Assembly: GCA_026990385.1 (NCBI GenBank)
Contig: JALXDL010000033.1
Location: 12,349 to 76,348, forward strand
Reading direction: 5' to 3'
Source of the DNA: DRKI01 sp011051875
GTDB lineage: Bacteria; Desulfobacterota; Desulfobulbia; Desulfobulbales; Desulfobulbaceae
DNA length: 64,000 nt
Part shown: positions 18,149-28,067 of the stretch, in pieces
How the letters are laid out: each line of letters starts with the position of its first letter
How positions within the stretch are numbered: the first letter of the stretch is position 1
The notes under the pieces: model-generated
The model's database searches: none
What the model was told of the DNA's origin: nothing
Seen by the model: the letters and a program-made list of their open reading frames with translations, nothing else
Position numbers and translations under genes: made by a program

Positions 18149-18994
18149 TCAGCCCATCCAATCCAGGCCGATGTCGCAGGCTGGCGCGGAATGGGTGAGC
18201 CGGCCAATGGAGATGATATCGACCCCGGTCTCGGCGATCTCCCGCACCGTGTCCAGGGTAACGCCGCCCGAGGCCTCGAGCAGGGCCCTGCCGGACACGA
18301 GATCCACTGCCTCCCGCAGAGCGGCCGGAGCCATGTTGTCGAGCATGATGACATGCACACCGCAATCCAGGCATTCCCGCACCTGGCCGAGATCATCGCA
18401 CTCGACCTCGATGGCCATGGTGTGAGGCACCCGCGCCCTGACCCGGCGCACCGCCTCGCGGATGGAGCCGCAGGCCGCGATGTGGTTGTCCTTGATCAGC
18501 ACGCCGTCGGCCAGGCTGTAACGGTGGTTGCTGCCGCCGCCGGCCCGCACGGCGTACTTCTCCAGCATGCGCAGGCCCGGGGTGGTCTTGCGGGTATCTG
18601 CGATCTTTACCCCCAGCCCCTCCACCCTGGCCACGAACTCGTTGGTCAGGGTGGCGATACCGCAGAGCCGCTGCACCAGGTTCAGCGCCACCCGCTCGCC
18701 GCGGAGCAGGGTGCGCACCGGGCCGTTGATGGTCATCAGCACCTCGCCCTTCTTTTTCCTCTCCCCGTCCGCCGCCATCTGGCCGAAGGTGATGGTGCCG
18801 CCGCCGAGCAGGCAGAAGACCCGGGCCGCGACCCGTTCCATGCCGGCCGCCACCAGGTCCTGGCGGGCAATCAAGGTGGAAAGCGCGGTTTCATCCCCGG
18901 TGAAGAGGGCCTCGGTGGTGATGTCTCCATGCTCCAGGTCTTCTCTCAGAAAGGCGCGTAACTGCTCATCAAGGAGAAAGGTATCGAGTTCCAT
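18149..18994 (-). CDS. nadC: Nicotinate-nucleotide pyrophosphorylase (carboxylating)
   Basis: 281 aa. It converts quinolinate and PRPP to nicotinate mononucleotide in de novo NAD synthesis. The family segments FLREDLEHGDITTEAL, RKTTPGLRMLEKYAV and LIKDNHIAACGS are present, with ASGGVTLDTVREIAETGVD near the C-terminus. I chose the ATG at 18994 (MELDTFLL) because CGAGGG lies 6-7 nt upstream; a GTG 18 nt earlier would place that site inside the gene. It follows valS by 54 nt and is probably the last gene of that transcript. Confidence 0.95.
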   Translation of the reverse strand: MELDTFLLDEQLRAFLREDLEHGDITTEALFTGDETALSTLIARQDLVAAGMERVAARVFCLLGGGTITFGQMAADGERKKKGEVLMTINGPVRTLLRGERVALNLVQRLCGIATLTNEFVARVEGLGVKIADTRKTTPGLRMLEKYAVRAGGGSNHRYSLADGVLIKDNHIAACGSIREAVRRVRARVPHTMAIEVECDDLGQVRECLDCGVHVIMLDNMAPAALREAVDLVSGRALLEASGGVTLDTVREIAETGVDIISIGRLTHSAPACDIGLDWMG

Positions 18995-19048
18995 GGGGGT
19001 TCCCTCGTGCACCGGCCGTGCACGGCCTGAACTGATGAGAAATACTGG

Positions 19049-21712
19049 CTAGTTGAGCTTGTTCAGCCTGGCCGTGGACTCGGCATTCTTCTCCAGCCGG
19101 GTCTTCAGCTCCTCCTCCCTGGCCCGCTCCTTGTCCACCACCGCGGCCGGCGCGTTGGCAAGGAACTTCCCGTTGGCCAGCTTGCCCCTGACCCGGGCCA
19201 GCTCCTTTTCCAGCTTTTCCCGTTCCCGGGCCAGCTTGTCCAGCTCCGCCTCCACGTCGATGAGCCCCTTGAGGGGCACCACCATCTCCACGTCCTGGAA
19301 CAGGGTGTGACCGGCATCATCGGGCACCTCGCCGTGCGCCACGATATCGAGCCGCCCGGCCCGGGTCATGGCAGCGATGGCCGTGGCAAAGGATTGAAGC
19401 AACGCCCGTTTTTCCGCATCAGGGCAGATGAGCGTGGCCTCGATTCTGGCCGTGGGGTGCAGTTCGGCCTCGCTGCGGATGGTGCGCAGGCCGGAGATCA
19501 CACCCATGAGCAGCTCCATGTCCGCCTCGGCGTCTGCATCCTCCCAGGCCGGCTGCGGCGCGGGAAAGGGCTCGGTCATGATGAAGGAGCGCTCGCCGGG
19601 CAACTGGCTCCAGATCTCCTCGGTGACAAAGGGCGTCACCGGGTGGAGCAGTTTCAGGATACTCTCCAGCACCGCGAGCAGCACGCCACGGGCATTGCGC
19701 CGGGCCTGCTCGTCATCCCCGTAGAGATCGGCCTTGATCCACTCCAGGTACCAGTCGCAGAACTCATGCCAGGTGAACTGGTAGATGGCCGAGGCGATCT
19801 CGTTGAAATTATATCCCTCGATGGCATCGAGCACCTTGTGGATGGTGGCGTTGGTCCGGCTGAGGATCCAGCGGTGCGGCAGGGGCAGCCCGGCCGGGTT
19901 GCCGGTGACCGCAATGATGCCGGGATCCTCGTCCTTGAGGTGCATCTGGGCGAAGCGGGCCGCATTCCAGAGCTTGTTGATAAAGCGGCGGTATCCCTCC
20001 ACCCGCTCCTCGTCCATGCGGATCTCCCGTCCCTGGGCGGCAAAGGCGGTCAGGGTGAAGCGGAAGGCATCGGTGCCGAACTTTTCAATCATGTCCAGGG
20101 GATCGATCACGTTGCCCGTGGACTTGGACATCTTCTTGCCATACTTGTCCCGGACCAGGGCATGGAGGTAGACATCGTGGAACGGCACTTCCTCCATGAT
20201 ATGCAACCCCATCATCATCATCCGGGCCACCCAGAAGAAAAGGATGTCAAAGCTGGTGATCAGCACCGAGGTGGGATAGAAGAACTCCAGCTCCCGCGTC
20301 TTTCCGGGCCAGCCCAGGGTGGAGAAGGGCCAGAGGGCGGACGAGAACCAGGTGTCGAGCACGTCCTCTTCCTGGACGATTTCCGTGCTGCCGCAGTGGG
20401 CGCAGGCATCGGGATCCGTGACCGCCACGGTCAGCCTGCCGCAGGCCTGGCAGGTCCAGGCCGGGATCCGGTGCCCCCACCAGATCTGGCGCGAGATGCA
20501 CCAGTCGCGGATGTTGTCCATCCAGGCATAGAAGGTCTTGTACCAAGTAGATGGAAAGATGCGGATCCTTCCCTCGCGCACCGCCTGCACCGCCTTGTCG
20601 GCCAGAGGCCGCACCGAGACGAACCACTGCTTGGAGGTGGTGGGTTCCACCACGGTACCGCATCGGTAGCACTTGCCCACCGCGTGTTGATACTCCTCGA
20701 TCTTTTCGAGAAATCCCTGTTCCTCCAGGTCCGCGACGATGCGCCGCCGGCACTCGAACCGGTCCAGGCCGGCGTAGCTGCCCGCGGCCTCGTTCATGAC
20801 CCCGTGGTCGTCCATGACCTTGATCCGCTCGAGGTCGTGGCGCAGGCCGATCTCGTAGTCGTCCCGGTCATGGGCCGGGGTGACCTTGAGGGCGCCGGTG
20901 CCGAACTCCCGCTGCACGTGGTGGTCATAGACCACCGGGATGGTGCGGCCGGTGAGCGGTAGGGTGATGCCGATATCCTTCAGGCCCAGGTAGCGCTCAT
21001 CCTCCGGGTGCACGGCCACGGCCGTATCGCCGAGCATGGTCTCGGGCCGGGTAGTGGCCACCACCACGTATCCCGAACCGTCGGCATAGGGATAGCGGAT
21101 GTGGTAGAGCTTGCCGTCGGTCGGGTCGTGCTCCACCTCGTCGTCGGCAAGGGCGGTGTGGCAGCGCGGACACCAGTTGACGATGTAGTCGCCCTTGTAG
21201 ATCAGGCCGTCGTTGTAGAGCCGGACAAAGACCTCGCGCACGGCCCGCGACAGCCCCTCGTCCATGGTGAACCGCTCCCGGTCCCAGTCGCAGGAGGCGC
21301 CCATGCGCTTGAGCTGGTTGATGATGGTGCCGCCCTTGTCCTCGCGCCACTGCCAGACCCGCTCGATGAACTTCTCCCGGCCCAGGTCGTGGCGGGACAG
21401 GTTCTCCGTGGCGAGCTGCCGCTCGACCACGTTCTGGGTGGCGATACCGGCGTGGTCCGTGCCGGGCACCCAGAGGGTGTTGTCGCCCTTCATCCGGTGG
21501 TAGCGGACCAGGATATCCTGGAGGGTGTTGTTGAGGGCATGGCCGATATGGAGCACGCCCGTGACATTGGGTGGCGGGATGACGATGGAAAAGGACTCCC
21601 GGCCCTCTTCCATGGTGGCGGCAAAGGTCTTGTGCTCCAGCCAGCGGCGATACCACCGGCCCTCCACCTCTTTGAACTCGTATCCCTTGGGAAGATCGTA
21701 TTTTTCAGACAT
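19049..21712 (-). CDS. valS: Valine--tRNA ligase
   Basis: 887 aa class I aminoacyl-tRNA synthetase. HIGH is at residues 55-58 (PPPNVTGVLHIGHAL), a long editing (CP1) domain follows, the KMSKS loop is in KYGKKMSKSTGNVIDP, and the anticodon-binding domain and a C-terminal coiled coil (about the last 70 residues) complete the usual ValRS layout. A CxxC pair in the connective region (TCQACGR with CAHCGS) is a probable Zn site, as in many bacterial homologues. Confidence 0.97.
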   Translation of the reverse strand: MSEKYDLPKGYEFKEVEGRWYRRWLEHKTFAATMEEGRESFSIVIPPPNVTGVLHIGHALNNTLQDILVRYHRMKGDNTLWVPGTDHAGIATQNVVERQLATENLSRHDLGREKFIERVWQWREDKGGTIINQLKRMGASCDWDRERFTMDEGLSRAVREVFVRLYNDGLIYKGDYIVNWCPRCHTALADDEVEHDPTDGKLYHIRYPYADGSGYVVVATTRPETMLGDTAVAVHPEDERYLGLKDIGITLPLTGRTIPVVYDHHVQREFGTGALKVTPAHDRDDYEIGLRHDLERIKVMDDHGVMNEAAGSYAGLDRFECRRRIVADLEEQGFLEKIEEYQHAVGKCYRCGTVVEPTTSKQWFVSVRPLADKAVQAVREGRIRIFPSTWYKTFYAWMDNIRDWCISRQIWWGHRIPAWTCQACGRLTVAVTDPDACAHCGSTEIVQEEDVLDTWFSSALWPFSTLGWPGKTRELEFFYPTSVLITSFDILFFWVARMMMMGLHIMEEVPFHDVYLHALVRDKYGKKMSKSTGNVIDPLDMIEKFGTDAFRFTLTAFAAQGREIRMDEERVEGYRRFINKLWNAARFAQMHLKDEDPGIIAVTGNPAGLPLPHRWILSRTNATIHKVLDAIEGYNFNEIASAIYQFTWHEFCDWYLEWIKADLYGDDEQARRNARGVLLAVLESILKLLHPVTPFVTEEIWSQLPGERSFIMTEPFPAPQPAWEDADAEADMELLMGVISGLRTIRSEAELHPTARIEATLICPDAEKRALLQSFATAIAAMTRAGRLDIVAHGEVPDDAGHTLFQDVEMVVPLKGLIDVEAELDKLAREREKLEKELARVRGKLANGKFLANAPAAVVDKERAREEELKTRLEKNAESTARLNKLN

Positions 21713-21765
21713 TATATGATCAGTAAACCTGTTAATGTTATCAGGGGATCCGTTGGCCGGATCCT

Positions 21766-21791
21766 GCCGGGCCCGCCGGAGCGGGCCCGGC
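21766..21791. repeat. GC-only 11-bp hairpin between dgt and valS
   Basis: GCCGGGCCCGC at 21766-21776, tetraloop CGGA, and the exact complement at 21781-21791. It lies 117 nt beyond the dgt stop and 54 nt before the valS start on the transcribed (minus) strand. No T run follows, so it may be a pause or processing structure rather than a classical terminator. Confidence 0.7.
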
Positions 21792-21907
21792 CCGCACGCC
21801 GGGACAACAGCAGCCGCAGCCCCCTGGCCCGGGGCGGCGGCCAGACCCGGAGAACGGCGTACCTTCAGAAAAATTCTCCGGAACTTTCTTCATGCCCTGA
21901 CATTGAT

Positions 21908-22981
21908 CTACAGCACCGACCAGGGCTTGGGGATAAAGATCAGCTCGTAGAGATCCAGGGCATAGCGATCGGTCATGCCGGCGATGAAATCGCAGACCCT
22001 GCGATGCCGTTTCTTCTCCTCCTCCCCGCTGCTCACCGGGCGCCTCCTGACACAGGTGGAGACGGAACCGTCGGGAAACTCATGTTCCAGGAAGAACCCG
22101 TACAGGTCCCTGATCACCCGCTGTGCCTTCTCGAACTCGGCGTGGACCCGCCAGTTGCGATAGACGTGGTCATAGAGAAAGGCGCGCAGCTCGGTGATGG
22201 TCTCGGTCATCAGTCCGCTCAGGTGCAGCCGGCCGTCATCCTGTCTCAGGGTATTGAAGACCAGGTCGCGCACCATGGCGTCGATGCGCAGCGAGGAGTT
22301 GTCGCCCACCACGGCCCGCAGGTGGGCGGGCAGGTCGCTCTCCCGGATCATGCCGGCGCGCAGGGCGTCATCCATGTCATGGTTGACATAGGCCATGATA
22401 TCGGCCACCCGCACCACCTGGCCCTCCAGGGTTGCCGGCAATTCCACGGAATCGTCGGGCAGGATATCGCGATAGCCCTTGGAATGCTTGACGATCCCGT
22501 TGCGCACCTCCCAGGTCAGGTTCAGGCCCCGGCCGTGGTTCTCCAGGAAATCCACGATCCTGAGGCTCTGCCGGTAGTGCTTGAACCCGCCCGGGTGGAG
22601 TTGGTTGAGGCTGAACTCGCCGGCATGACCAAAGGGCGTGTGGCCCAGGTCGTGGCCCAGGGCGATGGCCTCGGTCAGGTACTCGTTCAGGCGCAGGCAG
22701 ACCGCGATGGTCCGGGCGATCTGCGCCACCTCCAGCACGTGGGTCAGCCGGGTCCGGTAGTGGTCGCCGGCCGGGGCCAGGAAGACCTGGGTCTTGTGCT
22801 TGAGCCGGCGAAAGGTCTTGGAATGGATGATCCGGTCCCTGTCGCGTTGAAAGACCGTGCGCAGGTCGCAGAAATCGGGTTCCTCCCGCAATCGCCCCCG
22901 GGACTCGCAGCTCAGGCAGGCATGGGCGGAGAGGACCTTGCGTTCCTGCTCCTCGAGCTGTTGTCGGATGCTCTTGCTCAT
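21908..22981 (-). CDS. dgt: Deoxyguanosinetriphosphate triphosphohydrolase-like protein
   Basis: 357 aa HD-domain dNTP triphosphohydrolase, cleaving dNTPs to nucleoside and triphosphate and so influencing dNTP pools. The metal-binding residues are in RLTHVLEVAQIA (H81) and ALGHDLGHTPFGHAGE (H110, D111), with a later D in RVADIMAYVNHD. The length matches the shorter type-2 Dgt group. Its ATG overlaps the stop of the upstream Fe-S gene by 4 nt (ATGA). Confidence 0.92.
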   Translation of the reverse strand: MSKSIRQQLEEQERKVLSAHACLSCESRGRLREEPDFCDLRTVFQRDRDRIIHSKTFRRLKHKTQVFLAPAGDHYRTRLTHVLEVAQIARTIAVCLRLNEYLTEAIALGHDLGHTPFGHAGEFSLNQLHPGGFKHYRQSLRIVDFLENHGRGLNLTWEVRNGIVKHSKGYRDILPDDSVELPATLEGQVVRVADIMAYVNHDMDDALRAGMIRESDLPAHLRAVVGDNSSLRIDAMVRDLVFNTLRQDDGRLHLSGLMTETITELRAFLYDHVYRNWRVHAEFEKAQRVIRDLYGFFLEHEFPDGSVSTCVRRRPVSSGEEEKKRHRRVCDFIAGMTDRYALDLYELIFIPKPWSVL

Positions 22982-24351
22982 GGCTCTGGCCCGGTACCGC
23001 TCCCGGCTGGGGTTTCATCCCGGAAACCCGGACTCCGGCTTTTCCGGCCCCTGGATTTCCCTGTCAATCCGGCTCTTTTTAGCAGTATGCCATCGGCGAA
23101 ACAAGCATTTTCTTCTCCCAGGCCGCCTCCGGTGATGGCAGACACGCCCTCCTCCTGCCCTTTTTCAAGGCATTGCAGCAGAAAAACAGCAAGATGCAAC
23201 ACCAAAACGTCCTGTTTTTCCAGGACGACCCCCTGCTGCCATTGCATGAGACAGCCGGAACAGGTGGTCACCACCAGTCCGGGTCCTGCCGCCATGCCGC
23301 CGGCCAGGCATGCCCTGAACACGGCCGCCGACAGCTCCGGATACCCGAGATGGAAGAGCCCGCCCTGGCCGCAGCACCTGCCGCCGCCGGCGGCTTCCAC
23401 CCGCTGCAGGCCCCGGATGCTGTCGAGCAGTTGACGGGGACGGCTTCGCCCCTGTTCACTGAAACGAAGATGACAGGGATCGTGGTAGAGGACCCGCAGT
23501 TCCCGCTCCGTCTCGGGATCCTGCGCAGCGACCGGTTCCAGGAAAAAGTCGCTGAACTCCCGCACCCGGGCGGCAAAGGCGCGGGCCTGTTCCTGCAGGA
23601 CCGGGTCGTCACGGAAGAGCTCGGGATAGGTGGCCAGGTGCGCCGAGCAGGAGGCGCAGGAGGTCAGGATCGGCCCGTCTGAGGCGGCAAAGGCCTCCAT
23701 GTTACGCCGGGCCATCCTGCGGGCCTCGTCCCTCCTGCCGGCCGAGAGCGCGGCCAGGCCGCAGCAGCCCTGGCCGGGGGGCACGAAGCTGTGCCGGCCG
23801 ACCGTCCGCCTGACCAGGCGGACCGTGGCCCGGCCCACGGCAGGTTGCAGGTGGCGGGCAAGGCAACCGGTAAAGTAGCTCACCGAACCGGGAACATACC
23901 TGCCGGAGCCCGGGGGAATCGCCCGGCCAATGACCGGACGGCTCTCGAGCAGGCCCAGCTTCAGGCGCAGGCCGCTGTCCGGGGGCAGGGTCCGCAGGTG
24001 CTGCTCCAGGACCACCCCGGCCCGCACCAGCCCTTCCAGCAGGGGCGGCCGGGACAGGGCCAGGCGGGCCAGGGTCCTGCGCACCCCGTGCCGGCCGTAG
24101 AAGGCGGAAAAACCGGAACGGGCCCCGATGACCTGTTCCCGGATCGGCAACTGCCGCGGGCAGATGTTCTCGCAGGCCCCGCAGAGAAGGCAGCGGGAAA
24201 AGATATCCCGGAAGGTGGCGGAAGGCCGCTCGGCCAGGCGCGAGGCGAGCAGGTGCATCTTGCCGCGGGCCGTGAGCGACTCCCGGCCATCGACCCGGAA
24301 CACGGGGCAGACAACGGTGCAGGCGCCGCACCAGGCACAGGAACGTTTCAT
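22978..24351 (-). CDS. Two-[4Fe-4S] CCG-domain oxidoreductase subunit (GlcF/LutA/HdrD-like)
   Basis: 457 aa. The N-terminus has two ferredoxin-type motifs, C5-x2-C8-x2-C11-x3-C15-P and CLLCGACENICP, followed by two CCG segments (CCGLAALSAGR and CCGQGGLFH, each with upstream and downstream Cys). This is the layout of the Fe-S subunit of glycolate/lactate oxidases and heterodisulfide reductases. No FAD partner is encoded nearby, so the electron donor and acceptor are unknown. The start at 24351 (MKRSCAWCGAC) is chosen because the cluster motif begins at once; a GTG 12 nt earlier is possible. Its neighbours are prfB upstream and dgt downstream. Confidence 0.85.
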   Translation of the reverse strand: MKRSCAWCGACTVVCPVFRVDGRESLTARGKMHLLASRLAERPSATFRDIFSRCLLCGACENICPRQLPIREQVIGARSGFSAFYGRHGVRRTLARLALSRPPLLEGLVRAGVVLEQHLRTLPPDSGLRLKLGLLESRPVIGRAIPPGSGRYVPGSVSYFTGCLARHLQPAVGRATVRLVRRTVGRHSFVPPGQGCCGLAALSAGRRDEARRMARRNMEAFAASDGPILTSCASCSAHLATYPELFRDDPVLQEQARAFAARVREFSDFFLEPVAAQDPETERELRVLYHDPCHLRFSEQGRSRPRQLLDSIRGLQRVEAAGGGRCCGQGGLFHLGYPELSAAVFRACLAGGMAAGPGLVVTTCSGCLMQWQQGVVLEKQDVLVLHLAVFLLQCLEKGQEEGVSAITGGGLGEENACFADGILLKRAGLTGKSRGRKSRSPGFRDETPAGSGTGPEP

Positions 24352-24397
24352 GGCCTGCGGCACAGCAGGCCGCCGGTCTGCGCGGCCGCGGCCATCC

Positions 24398-25514
24398 TCA
24401 CTCCCCGGGCTGCCAGAGCAGAAAGGCTTTGATAAAGGGGTCCAGGCGGCCGTCCAGGACCGCGTCCACGTTACCCTCCTCCAGGCCGGTGCGGTGATCC
24501 TTGATCATCCGGTAGGGCTGGAGGACATAGGAGCGGATCTGGCTGCCCCAGGCGATCTCCTTCTTGTCGCCGTGCAGGTTTTCCTGCTCCCGGGCCTGCT
24601 CCTCCTTTTCCTTTTCGTAGAGCCGGGCCATGAGCATCTTCATGGCCATGTCCTTGTTCCGGTGCTGGGACCGCTCGTTCTGGCACTGGACCACGATACC
24701 GGTGGGCAGGTGGGTGATGCGGATGGCCGAATCGGTCTTGTTGACGTGCTGGCCGCCGGCGCCGCTGGCCCGGTAGGTGTCGATGCGCAGGTCCTTCTCG
24801 TTGATGTCGATCTCGATGGTCTCGTCGAGCTCGGGCAGGACCATCACCGAGGCAAAGGAGGTGTGGCGGCGGCCCGAGGTGTCAAAGGGCGAGATCCGTA
24901 CCAGCCGGTGGATGCCGACTTCGGAACGGAGATAGCCGTAGGCGTACTTGCCGCGGACCCGGATGGTGACACTCTTGGTGCCGGCCTCGTCGCCGGGCAA
25001 CAAATCCAGGATATCGGCCTTGAACCCCTTGTCCTCGGCCCAGCGCAGGTACATGCGGGTCAGCATGCTGACCCAGTCCTGGGCCTCGGTGCCGCCGGCG
25101 CCGGCATGGATGGTGACCAGGGCGTTGCCGGCATCGTGCTCGCCGCTGAACATGCACTCCAGCTCGACGACATCGATGCGCCTGCCCAGCTCGTCCAGGC
25201 TGGCCACCACCTCCTGGCAGGTCTCGGCGTCGTTCTCCTCAAGGGCCATGTCGAGCAGCATGTCCGCCTCTTCCAGGTCATCGAAGTTCTTCTCCCAGTT
25301 ACCGATCAGGTCCTGGAGCTGGCCCAGCTCCTTCTGCACCCTCTTGGCCGTGACCTGGTCATTCCAGAACTCGGGGGCCAGGGTCTGGTGCTCCAGCCTT
25401 GCGATGTCTTCCTTCTTGCCATCCAAGTCAAAGATGCTCCTTCAGGGCCAGCATCCTGCCCTTGAGAGCGTTGAGTTTCTGTTTCGCTTCGGCAGCCTCG
25501 CTTACTTCAGCCAT
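24398..25514 (-). CDS. prfB: Peptide chain release factor 2 (programmed +1 frameshift)
   Basis: RF2 reads UGA and UAA stop codons. The gene starts with ATG at 25514; 28 codons (MAEVSEAAEAKQKLNALKGR onward) end at CTT TGA, and after a +1 shift the frame continues with GAC for 343 more codons, 371 aa in total. The GGQ loop is in SGAGGQHVNKTDSA. The in-frame UGA makes synthesis self-limiting: when RF2 is scarce the ribosome slips and completes the protein. A promoter is visible about 200 nt upstream. The downstream Fe-S, dgt, valS and nadC genes lie on the same strand. Confidence 0.97.
25427..25441 (-). promoter_or_regulatory. Programmed +1 frameshift site of prfB
   Basis: The reverse strand reads AGGAG CAT CTT TGA C: an internal Shine-Dalgarno-like AGGAG three nucleotides before the slippery CTT codon and the in-frame TGA followed by C. 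This is the same arrangement as the well-studied E. coli site. Confidence 0.95.
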
Positions 25515-25718
25515 GGTTGTCCTCGTGGTTATGAGAAAACAGATACCGGGTCAGCCCCGCCGGCGGAGCCGACCACCTGTCGATGTTTCCGGGTCCTGCC
25601 GTATCCGGCGCGCCGGGGCCGGCGGCGCCATTGCCATCGGCGGCGCAGCCGCTCCCGCGGGCAGCCGCAGCCACCGGGCATAACCCGGCAGGTGTCCGAT
25701 TTCAGTCCTGAGCACTGC

Positions 25719-25747
25719 ATTGTAATCTTTCCGGTACGAAGTCTCAA
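25719..25747 (-). promoter_or_regulatory. Sigma-70-type promoter of prfB
   Basis: On the reverse strand, TTGAGA (25747-25742), a 17-nt spacer and TACAAT (25724-25719). The expected start near 25711 leaves a leader of about 197 nt. With the divergent promoter at 25830 this is what I can support in the 398-base gap 25515-25912; no gene is seen there. Confidence 0.5.
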
Positions 25748-25829
25748 GGGGAGAAAGGCGGAGCAGGCAGGTCCCGGCCGGTCATGGTGCAGTTCTCTGC
25801 TGCCCGGTCCCCGGCGCGCCTGTTTCAAC

Positions 25830-25858
25830 TTGCCCCCTGCCCCCCTGTTCCATACAAT
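25830..25858 (+). promoter_or_regulatory. Sigma-70-type promoter of the GGDEF-EAL gene
   Basis: TTGCCC, a 17-nt spacer and TACAAT, placing transcription start near 25866, about 47 nt before the ATG at 25913. Confidence 0.5.
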
Positions 25859-25912
25859 GGAAGTGAGGAACAAGGGTCCTAAGACCATCACCGTACCGCC
25901 GGAAACCGCCGA

Positions 25913-28033
25913 ATGAATCCTGTAACCATCCTTGCCGTGATCCTGGTCCTGGCCGGGTTCATCTTTCTCATGCTGTCCCTGCGGCCGGTACGCCAGGCAA
26001 TGGACCTTGTTCCGGCCGCCTTTCAACTCCAGTGGCGGATCCTGGGCCTGCTGATCCTCTTCTTCTGCCTGGGCTACCTGTTCTTCGACCTGATCCTCCT
26101 CACCGACATCACTTTTCCCCTGGAACTGGTGACCGGCCTGGTCTTTGCCGGCGGCGCCATCTTTGTCTTCATCGTCATCAACATCTGCCACAACTCCCTG
26201 GACTGGTTCCGGCAGACGGACCGCAAGCTGCGCATCCTCAACGACACCCTGGAAAAACAGGTCGAAAGACGGACCCGGGCCCTGGAACGTTCCTCCCAAT
26301 TTCTGAAGACCGTGCTCGACAGCCTGCAGGACTCCATTGCCATCATCAACGTGGATGATCATACCATTGACAATGTCAATGCCTCCTTTCTCGAAGAATT
26401 CGGTCTCTCTGAAAAAGAGGTGGTCGGCAGGCCCTGCTACGAGGTGACCCACCAGCGACGGACGCCCTGTGCGCCTCCCGACGACGAGTGCCCCATGTCG
26501 CATACGCTCGAAAGCGGCGAGCCCGCCATGTGCGAGCACCGGCACCGCTCCGAGGCCGACGGACACCACTACGTGGAGATCCACACCGTTCCGGTCAAGA
26601 ACAGCGACGGCAGGGTCAGGCAGGTGGTGCACATCTCGCGCAACATCACCAAACGCAAGCAGGACGAGCTGCGCATCAGGCACATGGCCTACTACGACTC
26701 CCTCACCGGCCTGCCCAACCGTACCTATTACAGGAAACTCCTGGCCCGCTCCCTGGACCATGCCCGGCGCCACGACCGGATCATGGCGACCATGATCATC
26801 GACCTCGACTCTTTCAAGCGCATCAACGACACCCTGGGCCATGCCGTGGGCGACTCGCTGCTCAAGTCGGTGGCCAAGCGGCTGCGGTTCGCCCTGCGCA
26901 GCAGCGACTGCGTGGCCAGGTTCAGGTCTGATCTCGGCAACACCATTTCCAGGCTGGGCGGCGATGAGTTCATCATCCTGCTCAACGAGATGACCAGGGT
27001 CCAGGACGCGGCCATGGTGGCCGATCGGCTGCTCAGCGAACTTGCGGCGCCCTTTTTCCTGGAAGGCCACGAGGTGGTGGTCACGGCCAGCATCGGGATC
27101 GCGGTCTTTCCCGCGGACGGTGACGATGCCGACACCCTGTTCAAGAACGCCGACCTGGCCATGTACCATGCCAAGAGCCTTGGTAAAAACAAGTACCAGT
27201 ACTATACCGAGAGCATGAACGTCTCGGCCAGGGAGCGCCTGACCGTGGAAAACGACCTGCGCCGCGCCCTGGCCCGGAACGAACTGGTCCTTTACTACCA
27301 GCCGCAGGTCAGCATGAAGACCCTGGAGATCCGGGGCCTCGAGGCGCTGGTGCGCTGGCAGCATCCGCGGCGCGGCCTGGTGCCGCCGCTGGAGTTCATC
27401 CCCGTTGCCGAACAGAGCGAGCTGATCCACCTCGTCGGCGAGTGGGTCCTGCACACCGCCTGCCGGCAACTGCGGAAGATCCACGCCGCCGGTCACCGGC
27501 AGGTACGGATGGCGGTCAACCTCTCCAACCACCAGTTCACCCGTGAAGACCTGGTGGAGAAGATCTCTTCCGTCCTGGCGGCCACCGGCCTGGAAGGGCG
27601 GTTCCTCGAGCTGGAGCTGACCGAGAGCGCGGTCATGCAGAATCCGCAGCAGGCGGTCTGCGTGCTCCAGCAGCTTCGCGAACTGGGTATCCACATCGCG
27701 GTGGACGATTTCGGCACCGGCTATTCCTCTTTCGAATGGCTCAAGATCCTGCCCCTGGACAGCCTGAAGGTGGACCGCAACTTCATCAGCGGCATAACCG
27801 AGCGCAGGGAAGACGTCAAGATCCTGGAGGCGATCCTGGCCATGGCCGAGAGCCTGGGCCTGGCGGTCATTGCCGAGGGTGTTGAAACCGAAGACCAGCT
27901 GGCGCTGCTGCGTACCCTCTACTGCAGCGGCGGCCAGGGTTTCCTGTTCAGCCGGCCGCTGCCCGCCGCCGGCATCATGGACCTGCTCCGGACCCATGGG
28001 GGCAGTCTTCTTTCCGCTACCAACGGGCAATAA
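25913..28033 (+). CDS. Membrane-bound PAS-GGDEF-EAL c-di-GMP enzyme
   Basis: 706 aa. Three hydrophobic segments lie at about residues 4-24, 42-63 and 70-92, then a coiled coil, one PAS domain (about 128-248), a GGDEF domain (255-435) with intact GGDEF at 349-353, and an EAL domain (445-690) with EAL at 477-479 and DDFGTGYSSFEWL. Both catalytic signatures are complete, so it may both make and degrade c-di-GMP at the inner membrane. The PAS contains C175, C186, C193 and C207 (GRPCYEVTHQRRTPC, then C after six residues), related to the Cys-PAS of other sensors in this window. A 12-residue insertion precedes GGDEF, which also occurs in other members of the family. Confidence 0.92.
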   Translation: MNPVTILAVILVLAGFIFLMLSLRPVRQAMDLVPAAFQLQWRILGLLILFFCLGYLFFDLILLTDITFPLELVTGLVFAGGAIFVFIVINICHNSLDWFRQTDRKLRILNDTLEKQVERRTRALERSSQFLKTVLDSLQDSIAIINVDDHTIDNVNASFLEEFGLSEKEVVGRPCYEVTHQRRTPCAPPDDECPMSHTLESGEPAMCEHRHRSEADGHHYVEIHTVPVKNSDGRVRQVVHISRNITKRKQDELRIRHMAYYDSLTGLPNRTYYRKLLARSLDHARRHDRIMATMIIDLDSFKRINDTLGHAVGDSLLKSVAKRLRFALRSSDCVARFRSDLGNTISRLGGDEFIILLNEMTRVQDAAMVADRLLSELAAPFFLEGHEVVVTASIGIAVFPADGDDADTLFKNADLAMYHAKSLGKNKYQYYTESMNVSARERLTVENDLRRALARNELVLYYQPQVSMKTLEIRGLEALVRWQHPRRGLVPPLEFIPVAEQSELIHLVGEWVLHTACRQLRKIHAAGHRQVRMAVNLSNHQFTREDLVEKISSVLAATGLEGRFLELELTESAVMQNPQQAVCVLQQLRELGIHIAVDDFGTGYSSFEWLKILPLDSLKVDRNFISGITERREDVKILEAILAMAESLGLAVIAEGVETEDQLALLRTLYCSGGQGFLFSRPLPAAGIMDLLRTHGGSLLSATNGQ

Positions 28034-28067
28034 CGGCCGGAGAACAGTCAACGGAACCTGTGCAACC

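Noticed and set aside
25428..25430. In-frame TGA as a nonsense mutation in prfB
   Set aside because: It is the programmed +1 frameshift site with AGGAG and CTT TGA C.
26900..26965. Insertion before GGDEF as evidence of a damaged cyclase
   Set aside because: A short insertion between the conserved VAR and LGGDEF occurs in many GGDEF proteins; the motif itself is intact.
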